A stretch of 64,000 bases of DNA from JBAZUK01 sp041661445 (GTDB taxonomy: Bacteria; Chlamydiota; Chlamydiia; Chlamydiales; SM23-39), in NCBI GenBank assembly GCA_041661445.1, contig JBAZUK010000001.1, positions 310,001 to 374,000 on the forward strand, in the 5' to 3' direction. The notes under the pieces were generated by a model, which searched no databases, had not been told where the DNA came from, and saw nothing but the letters and a program-made list of their open reading frames with translations. The position numbers and the translations under genes are program-made. This document shows positions 52,205 through 61,991 of this stretch, piece by piece. Every line of letters starts with the position of its first letter. The first letter of the stretch is position 1.

Positions 52205-53272
52205 TTATTTTGTTTCACAAATAATTGCTCCGCCAAGACAGACCTTATCTTGATAGAATACGATCGACTGCCCTTCGGTAACAGCTCTTTGAGGATTTTT
52301 AAAAGAAACATGGATTAGATCATTTTCAATTTTTTCAATAATGCAATCCTGATCTTCCTGTCGATATCTTATTTTAGCCTTGCAGTGATAGGGGAGATCT
52401 AATTTTTCATCTTCGTTGACCCAGGTAAGATTCTTAGCAGCTAATCCAATTGAATATAAGCTGGGGTGATCCTGTCCCTGAACAACAAACAGTATGTTGT
52501 TTTTAAGATCTTTTTTAGCAACAAACCAGGCCTCTCCTGGACCGCCGATCTGAAGACCTTGCCTTTGGCCGATTGTATAGAAACTCAGGCCCTGATGCTG
52601 ACCTACAATCTTTCCTTCAAGGGTCTGAATGTCTCCAGTCTTATAGCTAATAAATTTTGAGATAAAATCCTTAAATTTTCTTTTGCCGATAAAACAAATT
52701 CCTGTCGAATCTTTTTTATCATGAGTTACAAGGTTTAGTTCTTTCGCTATTTTTCTAACTTCCGGTTTGTTCAAATGCCCAATAGGAAATAATACTTTAT
52801 CCAAAATCGAAGACTTAAGAGTGTACAGAAAGTAGCTTTGGTCTTTATTCAGGTCAATAGCTTTTATGAGGTGATTTGTATTATTTATGTTCTCAATTTG
52901 CGCATAATGTCCAGTCGCTAAAAAATCAGCGCCAAGAGAAAGGGCCTTTTTCAAAAAAAGGTTAAATTTTATTTCTTTGTTACAAAGGATGTCGGGATTG
53001 GGAGTAATTCCCAGCTTATATTCATCAAGGCATTTGGAAAAAACGTCATCAAAGTATTCTTTTTCGAAGTTGATAGTATAATAATCTATTCCGATTTTTT
53101 CACAAACTTTGACAACATCTTCGAAATCTTTTTTAGCCGTGCAATGCTCGTCTTCGTCCTGCCAGTTTTTCATGAACAGGCCAAAAACATTATAGCCCAT
53201 CTGTTTTAAAAGATAAGCGGCAACGGAGGAGTCAACTCCTCCGGACATTCCAACAGCTACAGTTGTTTTCAT
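52205..53272 (-). CDS. mnmA: tRNA-specific 2-thiouridylase
   Basis: Adds sulfur to U34 of tRNA-Lys, Glu and Gln. 355 residues. P-loop SGGVDSS, catalytic cysteines in NPDILCN and STGICFIG, and a C-terminal beta-barrel. It starts 4 nt inside htpX (overlapping), so it is co-transcribed with it. Confidence 0.93.
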   Translation of the reverse strand: MKTTVAVGMSGGVDSSVAAYLLKQMGYNVFGLFMKNWQDEDEHCTAKKDFEDVVKVCEKIGIDYYTINFEKEYFDDVFSKCLDEYKLGITPNPDILCNKEIKFNLFLKKALSLGADFLATGHYAQIENINNTNHLIKAIDLNKDQSYFLYTLKSSILDKVLFPIGHLNKPEVRKIAKELNLVTHDKKDSTGICFIGKRKFKDFISKFISYKTGDIQTLEGKIVGQHQGLSFYTIGQRQGLQIGGPGEAWFVAKKDLKNNILFVVQGQDHPSLYSIGLAAKNLTWVNEDEKLDLPYHCKAKIRYRQEDQDCIIEKIENDLIHVSFKNPQRAVTEGQSIVFYQDKVCLGGAIICETK

Positions 53273-54174
53273 AAGTTTCTAAGTCTTTCGATTCTATCAT
53301 CAAGAGGGGGATGTGTAGCAAACAGATTTGCCATGCCCTTTGAATTATTGGAAATCTTAAAAGCCTGAAAGGCCGGATGAGCCTTTTGACTATCTTTAAT
53401 TTCATAAAAAGCTTTTAAAGAGTTAAGGGCTTTTATCATTTTTTCTTTTCCAAGAACATTTGCAGAGCCTTCATCGGCGCGGTATTCTCTTTTGCGTGAG
53501 AAAAATGCAAGGGGGATTGAGCCTAATATCATAAAAACAAATTGGAATATCTGTATTAAAAAATAATTTGCTGCAAAAGAACTGCTTGATGATCTGTTTT
53601 TTTCTTTTCCCATGGAAGAGATGAAAAAAGCTAAAATTCTAGCCAGAAACATGACAAAAGCGTTCACAACACCCTGAAGCAGGGTCATAGTGATCATATC
53701 ACCGTTTTTTATGTGAGACAATTCATGGCCGATTATCGCATCGATTTCATCTTGCGACATATTCCTGATTAATCCGGATGATAAGGCTAATAAAGATCTT
53801 TTTTTGCTAGGCCCTGTCGCAAAAGCGTTAACTTCATTTGAGGAATAGATGCCTACTTGGGGAGTATACTGCAAACCAGCATCAGCAGCAATTTTTTCAA
53901 CCCTTCTTAGAATTAATTTTAAATTAGCATCTCCAGTGTTTTCGTCTATTAGTTGAACACCCATCAACCATTTGGCTAGTATCCTTGAGAGTCCAAGTGA
54001 GATCAAAGCTCCTGTAAAGCCCCATAATAAACAAATTATTGCAAGCGAGCGGACATCCAATCCATAACCGGTCAGGTAAGGATTTATTTTAAAAACCGAT
54101 AGCAAAAAAGTTATTGTTGAGATGACAAGTATATTTATTAAAATAAATAAAAAAATTCTTTTGATGAAATTCAT
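53269..54174 (-). CDS. htpX: Membrane zinc protease HtpX
   Basis: Inner-membrane quality-control metalloprotease. About 301 residues from the ATG at 54174; a GTG at 54183 (304 residues) is possible. Zinc site HELSHIKNGD and the third ligand in YRADEGSANV; four membrane helices. A strong promoter and a possible leader peptide lie upstream. Overlaps mnmA by 4 nt. Likely stress-responsive. Confidence 0.93.
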   Translation of the reverse strand: MNFIKRIFLFILINILVISTITFLLSVFKINPYLTGYGLDVRSLAIICLLWGFTGALISLGLSRILAKWLMGVQLIDENTGDANLKLILRRVEKIAADAGLQYTPQVGIYSSNEVNAFATGPSKKRSLLALSSGLIRNMSQDEIDAIIGHELSHIKNGDMITMTLLQGVVNAFVMFLARILAFFISSMGKEKNRSSSSSFAANYFLIQIFQFVFMILGSIPLAFFSRKREYRADEGSANVLGKEKMIKALNSLKAFYEIKDSQKAHPAFQAFKISNNSKGMANLFATHPPLDDRIERLRNL

Positions 54175-54200
54175 TTTTTCCACAGCGCCATAGAGATCAA
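54171..54200 (-). other. Possible nine-codon leader peptide of htpX
   Basis: On the minus strand GGAGG (54206-54210) is followed 5 nt later by TTG and eight codons (ISMALWKK) ending in TGA that overlaps the htpX ATG (AATGA). Its ribosome site is better than any in front of htpX itself. Could couple translation. Very short, so uncertain. Confidence 0.3.
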
Positions 54201-54231
54201 CGCTGCCTCCATTTAGGTTTTTTCAATATAT

Positions 54232-54260
54232 ATTTTAATTTGTATTTATAAGCCTGTCAA
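54232..54260 (-). promoter_or_regulatory. Strong candidate promoter of htpX-mnmA
   Basis: On the minus strand, perfect TTGACA (54255-54260), 17-nt spacer, TAAAAT (54232-54237), the best consensus match in the window. Confidence 0.65.
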
Positions 54261-54634
54261 GAGCATAAAGAATATAAAATATTTTCTTTACGGGAGCAGA
54301 TATTAAAATTTCTAAGAAAAGTCTTCTTTTTTGAAAGTACAAAAAAAATATTTTTTTTATCATTTTTTTTATTTTCTTATTTGGAAAATCTTTTTATAAG
54401 ATTGTTTAAGTTTTAATTTTAAAGATTCTGTTAAAAAATTAAAATATTTTCATCAATGAGGTGTTAAAAAAAATCATTTTTTTTATTTTTTTTCTGAAGT
54501 TTTAAAATTAAAAAAAAACAGCAAAATCCACATCGTAATTGTTTTTTTTAATTCATCTGAAATACAAAAGTATTTGCATAATATTTTGTAATATGTCATG
54601 AAATAAATTGTGTTTTTTTAAAAAAGAGAAATTA
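54261..54634. other. 374-bp AT-rich intergenic stretch
   Basis: Nothing recognisable beyond A and T homopolymer runs (54340-54370 and 54478-54520). No open frame with coding character. It separates the divergent htpX and small-protein genes. Confidence 0.6.
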
Positions 54635-54883
54635 GTGGTTAAGATATCTTTAAAAAAAATTAAGAAGAAAAAAAATAAAGAGTACTGTTTTAATAATATA
54701 AAAAAACATCTGCAAAAAAATAATGCATGTTATGTGCTTATAACCTGTACAGACCCGTCGATAGATGGAAAAATGCAAGTAGAGCTGAATTATTCAGGAG
54801 ATGAAAATTTAGCCGCATACTTAGTAGATGGTGCAAGATCAATGTTTGATAGTGGAATAAATAAAGTGAAAGATGGTTTTTGA
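54635..54883 (+). CDS. Small conserved-looking protein of unknown function
   Basis: 82 residues from the GTG at 54635 (AAGAGA upstream; a TTG at 54608 would add nine residues). Basic N-terminus, then NACYVLITCTDPSIDGKMQV and ENLAAYLVDGARSMFD. No family recognised, but the tail is not low-complexity and the gene overlaps the M20 peptidase start by 11 nt, so it is probably real and co-transcribed with it. Confidence 0.55.
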   Translation: MVKISLKKIKKKKNKEYCFNNIKKHLQKNNACYVLITCTDPSIDGKMQVELNYSGDENLAAYLVDGARSMFDSGINKVKDGF

Positions 54884-56249
54884 TATGATTCAAGATTTAA
54901 AAACATGGTATAAAAAAAATAGCAAAGAAATACTCTCAGATTATTTTACTTTTTTAAAATTCAAAACTATCAGTGCAAAGAAAAATAATCCTGAAATGAT
55001 ATCCTGTTGCAAGTGGTTGAGCGAATATTTAAAAAAAATTGGCTTGAAAGCTGAAATAATTAATACGCCGGTTTATCCACTTGTGTATGGGGAAATGATT
55101 CTGGATAAAAAACTTCCGACTCTAATGATTTATGGTCACTATGATGTACAGCCCATCGATCCGATTGAACAATGGAAAACAGAGCCGTTTGAACCGACAA
55201 TAGTTGATGGAGAAGTATATGCCAGGGGAGCTTCAGACAACAAGGGACAAATTTTTTATTCTATGGTAGCTCTGCGCTCTCTTATGGAATTAAACAAGAA
55301 GCTTAAAGTAAATATTAAATTCTGCATTGAAGGCGATGAGGAGAGCTCAAGCAAAGGTTTATTCTCTGCGCTGGACTCTTTGAAAGATAAATTAAAATCG
55401 GATTATCTGTTGGTCGTTGATTTTGGTATTCCGAAAAAAGATGAACCGGCTATTACTTTGGGAATCCGCGGTCTAACAACATTATCTTTAGAATTTACGG
55501 GATCATCAAATGATCTGCATTCCGGAGAACATGGGGGATTAGCATATAATCCTCTCAGAGCAGTCTGTGAATTATTAGGTAATTTAATTGATGAAAATGG
55601 TAAAGTTAGAATTGAACATTTTTATGATGATGTTGAAAAACTGGAAAAAGAAGAAATTCGATCATATAATTTAGATTTTGATGTGGATGCTTATAAAATG
55701 GCTTATGGAATGAAAGATATTGGCGGGGAAAAGGAATTCAAGGGACTTGTTGCGAATTGGTTTAGACCGACTGTTGAGATCAATGGAATCAGCGGCGGTT
55801 ATTTTAATGAAGGATTTAAAACTGTAATACCATCAAAGGTTCAGGTTAAACTATCGGCAAGATTAGTCCCTAACCAGGATCCAAACAAAATTGCTAAATT
55901 AATTAAAGATTTTCTAGAAAAGAAATGTCCAAAAGCAATAGAAATAAAAGTAAAGCAAGAAGGTGGAGGAAAAGCCCTTCGTTCAAAAAATGAATCTAAA
56001 ATAGCGGTTGCGGCATCAAAGGCATATGAAGAAGTTTATTGCAAACCCTGTAAAAAGATCTTGGCTGGAGGATCGGTACCTGTTGTGGCCGAAATTGTGC
56101 AGAAGATCAAATGCGAGCCGGTAATGATGGGAACAAGCCTTCCAGATGATAATATCCACGCTCCCAATGAGCATTTTGGACTTGATAGGTTCGAGATGGG
56201 TTTTCTAACAGTCGCAAGAACAATCTCCTTGCTTGGTGAAGAAAAATAA
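54873..56249 (+). CDS. M20 family metallopeptidase (dipeptidase)
   Basis: 458 residues. Zinc ligands in YGHYDVQP, RGASDNKGQ and EGDEESSSKG, then the later DLHSGEHGG dimerisation domain and a C-terminal NIHAPNEH ligand: the ArgE/DapE/CNDP dipeptidase pattern. Start at 54873, or a second ATG at 54885. Probably a cytoplasmic dipeptidase scavenging peptides from the host. Substrate unspecified. Confidence 0.85.
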   Translation: MVFDMIQDLKTWYKKNSKEILSDYFTFLKFKTISAKKNNPEMISCCKWLSEYLKKIGLKAEIINTPVYPLVYGEMILDKKLPTLMIYGHYDVQPIDPIEQWKTEPFEPTIVDGEVYARGASDNKGQIFYSMVALRSLMELNKKLKVNIKFCIEGDEESSSKGLFSALDSLKDKLKSDYLLVVDFGIPKKDEPAITLGIRGLTTLSLEFTGSSNDLHSGEHGGLAYNPLRAVCELLGNLIDENGKVRIEHFYDDVEKLEKEEIRSYNLDFDVDAYKMAYGMKDIGGEKEFKGLVANWFRPTVEINGISGGYFNEGFKTVIPSKVQVKLSARLVPNQDPNKIAKLIKDFLEKKCPKAIEIKVKQEGGGKALRSKNESKIAVAASKAYEEVYCKPCKKILAGGSVPVVAEIVQKIKCEPVMMGTSLPDDNIHAPNEHFGLDRFEMGFLTVARTISLLGEEK

Positions 56250-56267
56250 AAAAACCAATGATAAAAT

Positions 56268-57839
56268 ATGTCAAATATATTAAAAAATATCTTTTTTAAA
56301 GAAGATAACTTAGAAGATCACGTAAAATTTTGGGCTTTGCTAGGACCTTTTTTTCTTTTCTTAACCATTTCGCTTGCTACCTTTGACTTTGCAATTTTAT
56401 CTTTAATTTGGCTTTTTATATGCTACAGGTTCAGTTTCAAAGGTCTTTTTTTGTCTTTGATTTCATTAGGAGCTTATTCTGTTTTCACACAATTCAACAT
56501 AGAAGAGAATCATCTTTGGAACCTAGGATTGGAATTTTCAATTGGACTTAGTTTAATTATTTCAACAATTGGGTTTGATGAGATTACATGTTTGCTTATT
56601 GATAAAAATGATAAAAATCTAAATACAGAAATAGAAAAAAAACAAAAAAATATTAATGAGCTAGTTAAAAATTTTGAGCAGAATATCGCTGCTTTGAAAA
56701 AGGAAATTGATATCAAAAATAAAAATATCAATTTAAAAGAAGAAGAAAATGAGAACTTAAAAAAAGACCTTCAGGAAAACTTATTGAAAAAAGATTATTT
56801 ATTTAATGAGCTTGATCAAAAGATAAATGAAATTGAAGAGCTTAAGATAGTTCAAGATGAGCTTTATGAAAAAATAGCATTTTTAAAAGATGAGGAGTTT
56901 TTGCAGGAAAAAAATAAATCTCTTCAAAATGATATAGAAGCTATAAACATTATGTCTCAAAAACAAAATGAAGATATCAATAAATTAAAAAATGAATTGC
57001 TTCAAAAAAATGATGCTGTTGTCTCACTTGAATCAAAAATTGAAGAACTAAAATCAAAACTTGTGAGTTTGGATGATATTTCAAATGTTTTAAAAGAAAA
57101 AGAAAATGAAATTCAGCTTTTAAAAGAAAAAAATCAATTTGTTAACGATAGTTCAAAAGACAGCGAAATACTGCTGTTGACTCAGAAAAACCGGGATTTG
57201 CAAAAAGAAATTGAAAATATTAAAGAGTCGTTTCACTTAGAAAAAGCATCAAGAGAAAAGAGCCTTTTAGAATTAAATGAGAAAAATCAGATAGTCGCTA
57301 TATTAGAATCTAAATTATCCATAGCAAATCTACAAGTATCCAAGGCTGATGAAATTTCAAACGTGCTAAAACAAAAAGATGCTGAAATCCAGACTTTGAA
57401 AGAGAAAATAAAACAACAAAGCCAGAATCTGAAAATAAACAATGATTCCAAGGTGAAGAAAACAAACGTATCTCAAGATACTTTAAATGATTTTCAGGAG
57501 CTTTCTTCATTATACAAGCAGCTAAAAAATCAATTTGTTGAAAAACAAAATATTTTGCATCAAACAAGACAGGAGCTATTTTTTGTTAAAGAAAAATTAA
57601 CAGCTGCAGAGAAAGATCAGAATCATGATTTTGAAGATTTGAATGAGTCTGAAAAAATAATTTTAAAAGATTTGAACATCACTGAGCTTGAACTTGAAAA
57701 ATATATTATGGAAAATGCCCATTTGGAAAATCTAATAAATACATTAATGGCAAAAAAAGAAAGAAAAACCAGCAAAAAAACTGACAAAGAAGCTCTTAAT
57801 AAACCTGATGTGGAGTCTGTTAATTTAGACCAAGCTTAA
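56268..57839 (+). CDS. Membrane-anchored long coiled-coil protein
   Basis: 523 residues. Three hydrophobic segments near the N-terminus (about 22-52, 55-70, 85-103) followed by an uninterrupted Glu/Lys/Leu/Asn coiled coil from about 115 to 430, and a lysine-rich tail. Two repeated pieces with DDISNVLKEKENEIQLLKEK and DEISNVLKQKDAEIQTLKEK suggest an internal duplication. The architecture suits an Inc-like or septal/structural protein. Function unknown. Ends overlap map by 15 bp (convergent). Confidence 0.6.
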   Translation: MSNILKNIFFKEDNLEDHVKFWALLGPFFLFLTISLATFDFAILSLIWLFICYRFSFKGLFLSLISLGAYSVFTQFNIEENHLWNLGLEFSIGLSLIISTIGFDEITCLLIDKNDKNLNTEIEKKQKNINELVKNFEQNIAALKKEIDIKNKNINLKEEENENLKKDLQENLLKKDYLFNELDQKINEIEELKIVQDELYEKIAFLKDEEFLQEKNKSLQNDIEAINIMSQKQNEDINKLKNELLQKNDAVVSLESKIEELKSKLVSLDDISNVLKEKENEIQLLKEKNQFVNDSSKDSEILLLTQKNRDLQKEIENIKESFHLEKASREKSLLELNEKNQIVAILESKLSIANLQVSKADEISNVLKQKDAEIQTLKEKIKQQSQNLKINNDSKVKKTNVSQDTLNDFQELSSLYKQLKNQFVEKQNILHQTRQELFFVKEKLTAAEKDQNHDFEDLNESEKIILKDLNITELELEKYIMENAHLENLINTLMAKKERKTSKKTDKEALNKPDVESVNLDQA

Positions 57840-58694
57840 TATTTCATAACCGTCTTCAGTAATCAAGATGGTATGTTCCCATTGTGCTGAAGGTTTTCCG
57901 TCTTTTGTTCTAGCTGTCCATTTATCTGTAGAATCAATAACAGCATCCCTCACTCCGGCATTGATCATTGGTTCAATTGTAAAGGTCATTCCCGGAACGA
58001 ATGGAATCTGAACATTATTAAAACTATGAGGGATCTGAGGCGGTTCATGAAAAGTAACTCCAACTCCATGACCTACAAATTGATTAACAACTGAACAATG
58101 ATTTTTTTTTGCGATTTTTTCTATTATATTTCCAATTTCAAATACTCTTACGCCTGGTTTTAATATCTCGATAGATTGCATTAAGCATTCGTAAGACGTA
58201 TTAACAACATTTAGCTTTTCTTCTGTAGTATTTCCTATTATAACCATTCTTGAAGTATCGCCATAATAGCCATCCAAAATAGAGGTGACATCAATATTTA
58301 AAATATCCCCATCTTTCAAAATTTCTTTTTTGCTTGGGATGCCGTGGCAGATTACATCATTTAATGATGTGCAGATGCTTTTGGGGTAAGGGGGATAGCC
58401 GTAATTTAACGGTGCGGCAATTGCGCCGGATTTTTCATGAAGCTCTTTGGCAAGATCATCCAAATCTGCTGTAGAAACTCCTTTTTTTGCTACTAGGCAT
58501 AACTCATCTAGTATTTTTGCTGCTAATCTGCTTGCGTTTCTAATTCCTTCGATTTGTCTTTGGGTCTTGATAATGATTCCATATTCCTGCAAATATGCTT
58601 TGGGTAAGTTATTAATTGATTTTTCATGTGGATAATGACATTTTTTGAATTTTTTTCCGCTTCCGCACCAGCAAAGATCATTTCTAGATATCAT
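57825..58694 (-). CDS. map: Methionine aminopeptidase with SEC-C tail
   Basis: Removes initiator methionine. 289 residues, type I. N-terminal zinc SEC-C motif (RNDLCWCGSGKKFKKCH, residues 4-20), then metal ligands D in DVTSIL and DTSR, H in GHGVGV, E in FTIEP and E in WEHT. This SEC-C fused form is what Chlamydia carries next to yhgN, as here (marC lies 1 kb upstream). Confidence 0.93.
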   Translation of the reverse strand: MISRNDLCWCGSGKKFKKCHYPHEKSINNLPKAYLQEYGIIIKTQRQIEGIRNASRLAAKILDELCLVAKKGVSTADLDDLAKELHEKSGAIAAPLNYGYPPYPKSICTSLNDVICHGIPSKKEILKDGDILNIDVTSILDGYYGDTSRMVIIGNTTEEKLNVVNTSYECLMQSIEILKPGVRVFEIGNIIEKIAKKNHCSVVNQFVGHGVGVTFHEPPQIPHSFNNVQIPFVPGMTFTIEPMINAGVRDAVIDSTDKWTARTKDGKPSAQWEHTILITEDGYEILSLV

Positions 58695-58810
58695 ATAAGG
58701 TCTTACTATTATTTTTTTATTTATGATGACACAACAGGATTATTTATTACAATTTCAAAAAACGATCATAAATCAATTTTAGTCCCATTTTCTAAAAACT
58801 CATTTAAAAA

Positions 58811-59539
58811 TTAGTAAAAGATTTCATTTAAAAAAAGTCCGTGGGCCGGAGCTGTCATCCCTGATAGTTTCCTGTCTTTAGAAAGTAGTATTTTTTTTAT
58901 TGAGCCAGCATCTATTTTGTTTAACCCGGCATATACTAATGTTCCGACCATTATCCTTGCCATTTTATATAAGAAGTTATCTCCGGTGATCGAAATAATG
59001 ATGTGCTCGTCTTTCTTTTCAATGCTTATATCAAAAATTGTTCTGATTGAGTCTGTCTGTTTTCGGTTTGTAAAAGAAGAGTAGTCTTTGGTACCAATTA
59101 AAAATTCAGCCGCTGCTTTCATTTTTTCTATATCCAGGTTTTGATGAATATTCCATGAATAAAACCTTAAATGGGGGAAGTTAAATGAACTTTGGCGGAT
59201 GTAATAGCAATACTGCTTTTTTTTACAATCGGTACTTGGATGAAAATTTGGCTCTGCTTTTTCTATTTTTAATATTCGGATATCTTTTGGCAGCATGCAG
59301 TTCAATTTGTGTTTTAAGATGCCTAGATCTACTTCTTTTTCCAAAAAGAAATTAACAACCTGATTTTTAGCATGAACATTTTTATCAGTCCTGGAAGCAG
59401 CCTGCAGCTTTAAACTTTTTTGGAAAATTTTTTTTAAAGCATTTTCCAGTTCTTCTTCAATTGAAGGACCATGTTTTGTTTTTTGCCAGCCATAATAATC
59501 GGTTCCATCGTAGGTCAGATTTATTTTGATGTTATTCAT
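58811..59539 (-). CDS. truA: tRNA pseudouridine synthase A
   Basis: Makes pseudouridine at positions 38-40 of tRNA. 242 residues. The catalytic Asp in ASRTDKNVHA, plus YDGTDYYGWQKT at the start and NFLYKMARIMVGTL near the end. Inserted between map and marC, where Chlamydia genomes I know of have map and yhgN adjacent. Confidence 0.92.
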   Translation of the reverse strand: MNNIKINLTYDGTDYYGWQKTKHGPSIEEELENALKKIFQKSLKLQAASRTDKNVHAKNQVVNFFLEKEVDLGILKHKLNCMLPKDIRILKIEKAEPNFHPSTDCKKKQYCYYIRQSSFNFPHLRFYSWNIHQNLDIEKMKAAAEFLIGTKDYSSFTNRKQTDSIRTIFDISIEKKDEHIIISITGDNFLYKMARIMVGTLVYAGLNKIDAGSIKKILLSKDRKLSGMTAPAHGLFLNEIFY

Positions 59540-59704
59540 ATTGAAATATATGCAATGAGTTGTATTTTAATGTTTTAACAAATGATTTTTTTAAAATATG
59601 AAGAATGAAATTATAATGATAAACCTTTATTAATTCCAATAAATCGTTTGCTTATGATCATGTATTTCTTCAAAAAAGATCTTATTTTAAATAAACTAAA
59701 ATTA

Positions 59705-60316
59705 TTATTTCAACAGCATGAAATCTTTAAATCCTGATAAGAACATTTGGATTGAAATCATTACCAGAATAAATCCCATCAGTCGCTCTATTGCAACTAT
59801 CCCTCTTTCACCAAGTTTCGAGCTTATGTAAGGGGAAGAGAGCAGGATTAAAAAAGTAGCCAGCCAGGCAATTATAATCGCTCCTACCATGATAATATTG
59901 GAAATTTGCTGGGAATAGAGCATTACAGCTGCCAGCACTGCTGGTCCTGCAATTAACGGGATGGCTAAAGGAACGATAAAGGGTTCGGTGATTTTTATAA
60001 GTTCCTGTTCAACTTCACGTTTTTCTTTTTCTGGTGGAAAGAGCATTTTTAAAGACAGCAAAAACAATACCACTCCTCCGGCGATCCGAACTGTTTCCTG
60101 CTTGATATCTAGAAAGTTCAGAAGATATTGACCTATATAATTAAATAAAATAATGATGAATAAAGCTATAAGTAATTCTCTTATAACAATCTGAGTTTGT
60201 CTTCTTTTTGGAATTCCTTTTAAAAGGGAAATAAATAGGGAGATATTTCCGAAGGCATTTAAAAGGATAAATAATGAGAGCGCTATTGAAAAGAGCGTTG
60301 TTAGGTTATTGACCAT
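59705..60316 (-). CDS. marC: MarC/YhgN family membrane protein
   Basis: 203 residues, six membrane helices. LNAFGNISLFISLLKGIP near the start and VPLAIPLIAGPAVLAAVM, the MarC family core. Function unsettled; formerly linked to multidrug resistance. Same family as yhgN, which accompanies map in Chlamydia. Confidence 0.85.
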   Translation of the reverse strand: MVNNLTTLFSIALSLFILLNAFGNISLFISLLKGIPKRRQTQIVIRELLIALFIIILFNYIGQYLLNFLDIKQETVRIAGGVVLFLLSLKMLFPPEKEKREVEQELIKITEPFIVPLAIPLIAGPAVLAAVMLYSQQISNIIMVGAIIIAWLATFLILLSSPYISSKLGERGIVAIERLMGFILVMISIQMFLSGFKDFMLLK

Positions 60317-60360
60317 ATTTTTTAACTTTCAGTTTTTATTTTTCATCTTATTTATTTTGG

Positions 60361-61356
60361 CTATTTTAGCAAAGCAGAATCGCCCTGGATAATCTGCCAC
60401 AGTCGTTTCATAAATTTTTTTTGGCTTCCATCTAAGTTATACAATATTACAAAACAGTCATAATTATTTTTAAAGGCGGCTTTTGTCCAATTAGCTGATC
60501 CGCAGACGAATGTATTATTATCTAAAAGAATGTATTTATGATGGCATAGCTTTGAGTCCTGATTGAAGTAGATTTCAATATTATTATTTTTTAGGTTTTC
60601 GATAGCTTTTTTGCTGGCACCGTTTTTTGATTGAAAATCTATAGCAACTTTTACATTTAGCCCTCTTTTCTTAGCTTCTATTAAAGATTCTGTTAAAGCA
60701 GGATGGGTGAAAGTAAACATTGCTACTTCAATAGAAGATTTTGCTGAACCGATCAATTCTCTGAGCCTGTTTATGGCTTTGTCCTGAGAGTCCGGCAATA
60801 ACCAGACATCTATTTTCTGATCACCAACATAAGATGTGATGAATCCTGGTGATAATGGTGATTTTTGCGATAAAAAATCTGCGATTTGAGAACTAAAAAA
60901 TCCAATAATCAGATTGTCATGCATCCTTAATGAAGAAGTTGTCATATTTGCAGAACCGATAAATACTATCGAATTATCGATAACAAGTATTTTTTGATGC
61001 ATCAGACCTCTGGATCTGATTTTGAAAAGTTGATCGGGTTTTATTTCGATCTGATTGGTTGTTGTTTTATCAGTAAAAACTTTTAAACTTATATTTTCTA
61101 AAGATTTCTTTTTTAGAAGACTTAATATATTTTCATCAGTTAAACCAAACATAACCAGATGAATGCTTTTTTTTGCATTTTTTAAAGCATGAATACAGGT
61201 TACCTTAAGATCTTGCCGCATTTGATTTGAATAAAATACCGGGTTCCGACCTTCTTTTGGCAAGTTGGCCGAAATAGAAGAAACTACAAAAACAACATAT
61301 ATAGCTAAAATTATAAAAAGGAAAAATAAAAATAACTTTTTTGAATTAAGCTTCAA
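60361..61356 (-). CDS. Phospholipase D-like protein with N-terminal membrane helix
   Basis: 331 residues. An N-terminal hydrophobic helix (about 8-28) can serve as signal or anchor. Two HxK motifs follow: HQKILVID (H120, K122) with GSANMT, and HHKYILLD (H272, K274) with GSANWT. These are the two halves of a PLD active site, as in bacterial endonucleases (Nuc-like) and phospholipases. Chlamydiae encode several secreted PLD-like proteins that may act on host lipids, so an exported enzyme is likely. Substrate unknown. Confidence 0.85.
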   Translation of the reverse strand: MKLNSKKLFLFFLFIILAIYVVFVVSSISANLPKEGRNPVFYSNQMRQDLKVTCIHALKNAKKSIHLVMFGLTDENILSLLKKKSLENISLKVFTDKTTTNQIEIKPDQLFKIRSRGLMHQKILVIDNSIVFIGSANMTTSSLRMHDNLIIGFFSSQIADFLSQKSPLSPGFITSYVGDQKIDVWLLPDSQDKAINRLRELIGSAKSSIEVAMFTFTHPALTESLIEAKKRGLNVKVAIDFQSKNGASKKAIENLKNNNIEIYFNQDSKLCHHKYILLDNNTFVCGSANWTKAAFKNNYDCFVILYNLDGSQKKFMKRLWQIIQGDSALLK

Positions 61357-61373
61357 TAAATTATCTTAAAAAA

Positions 61374-61649
61374 CTATACAGTTTTTCCTTGTTTGCGCAT
61401 GTCTCTTACAACAGCAGCAAGGCCCTTTTTGTCTATGATTTTTAGTGCAGCAGGAGTCAATTTGAGCGTTACAAATCTGTTTTCTTCAGCTAACCAAAGT
61501 CTTTTTTTGAAAAGGTTTGGAAGAAATCTTCTTTTTGTTTTGCCTGTTATATTAAGACCGATACCTTTATTTTTTTTAGCGATACCTCTTGTGCAGTAAG
61601 TTCTTCCCTTTTGCGGTTTCTTATCTGTTACGATGCAAACTCTAGACAT
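61374..61649 (-). CDS. rpmB: 50S ribosomal protein L28
   Basis: 91 residues starting MSRVCIVTDKKPQKG, with KGIGLNITGKTKRRFLPN as in chlamydial L28. The start is the ATG at 61649 with GAGGA before it; an upstream in-frame ATG (61706) would add 19 hydrophobic residues and is rejected. Downstream PLD gene starts 18 bp later. Confidence 0.95.
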   Translation of the reverse strand: MSRVCIVTDKKPQKGRTYCTRGIAKKNKGIGLNITGKTKRRFLPNLFKKRLWLAEENRFVTLKLTPAALKIIDKKGLAAVVRDMRKQGKTV

Positions 61650-61991
61650 ATTTTTCCTCGATAATATTTTTATGAAAATAATAACAAGATAAAAAATATA
61701 TTTCAAGTTCTAGAACGATTATTCATTAAACTATTAGATTTTCAAAATTTTTTATTGTTGTTTTTTAGTTCAGATGTTTTTTCTTATAAGAAAAGTTTTA
61801 TAATTTTTTTTTCTAAAATATTAAAGTTATATGCTTTTTATTTACCTCTGTATAAAAATTTTTAAATTGATGTGACATTTCAATTTAACGAATGGTGGGT
61901 TTTCTAAAAAAAGCGCTTACAAACACATAAAAAAAATTTGAAATAAATAAGAAATAATTTAAAATTTTTGCAAAAAAAATAAGGATAAAAT

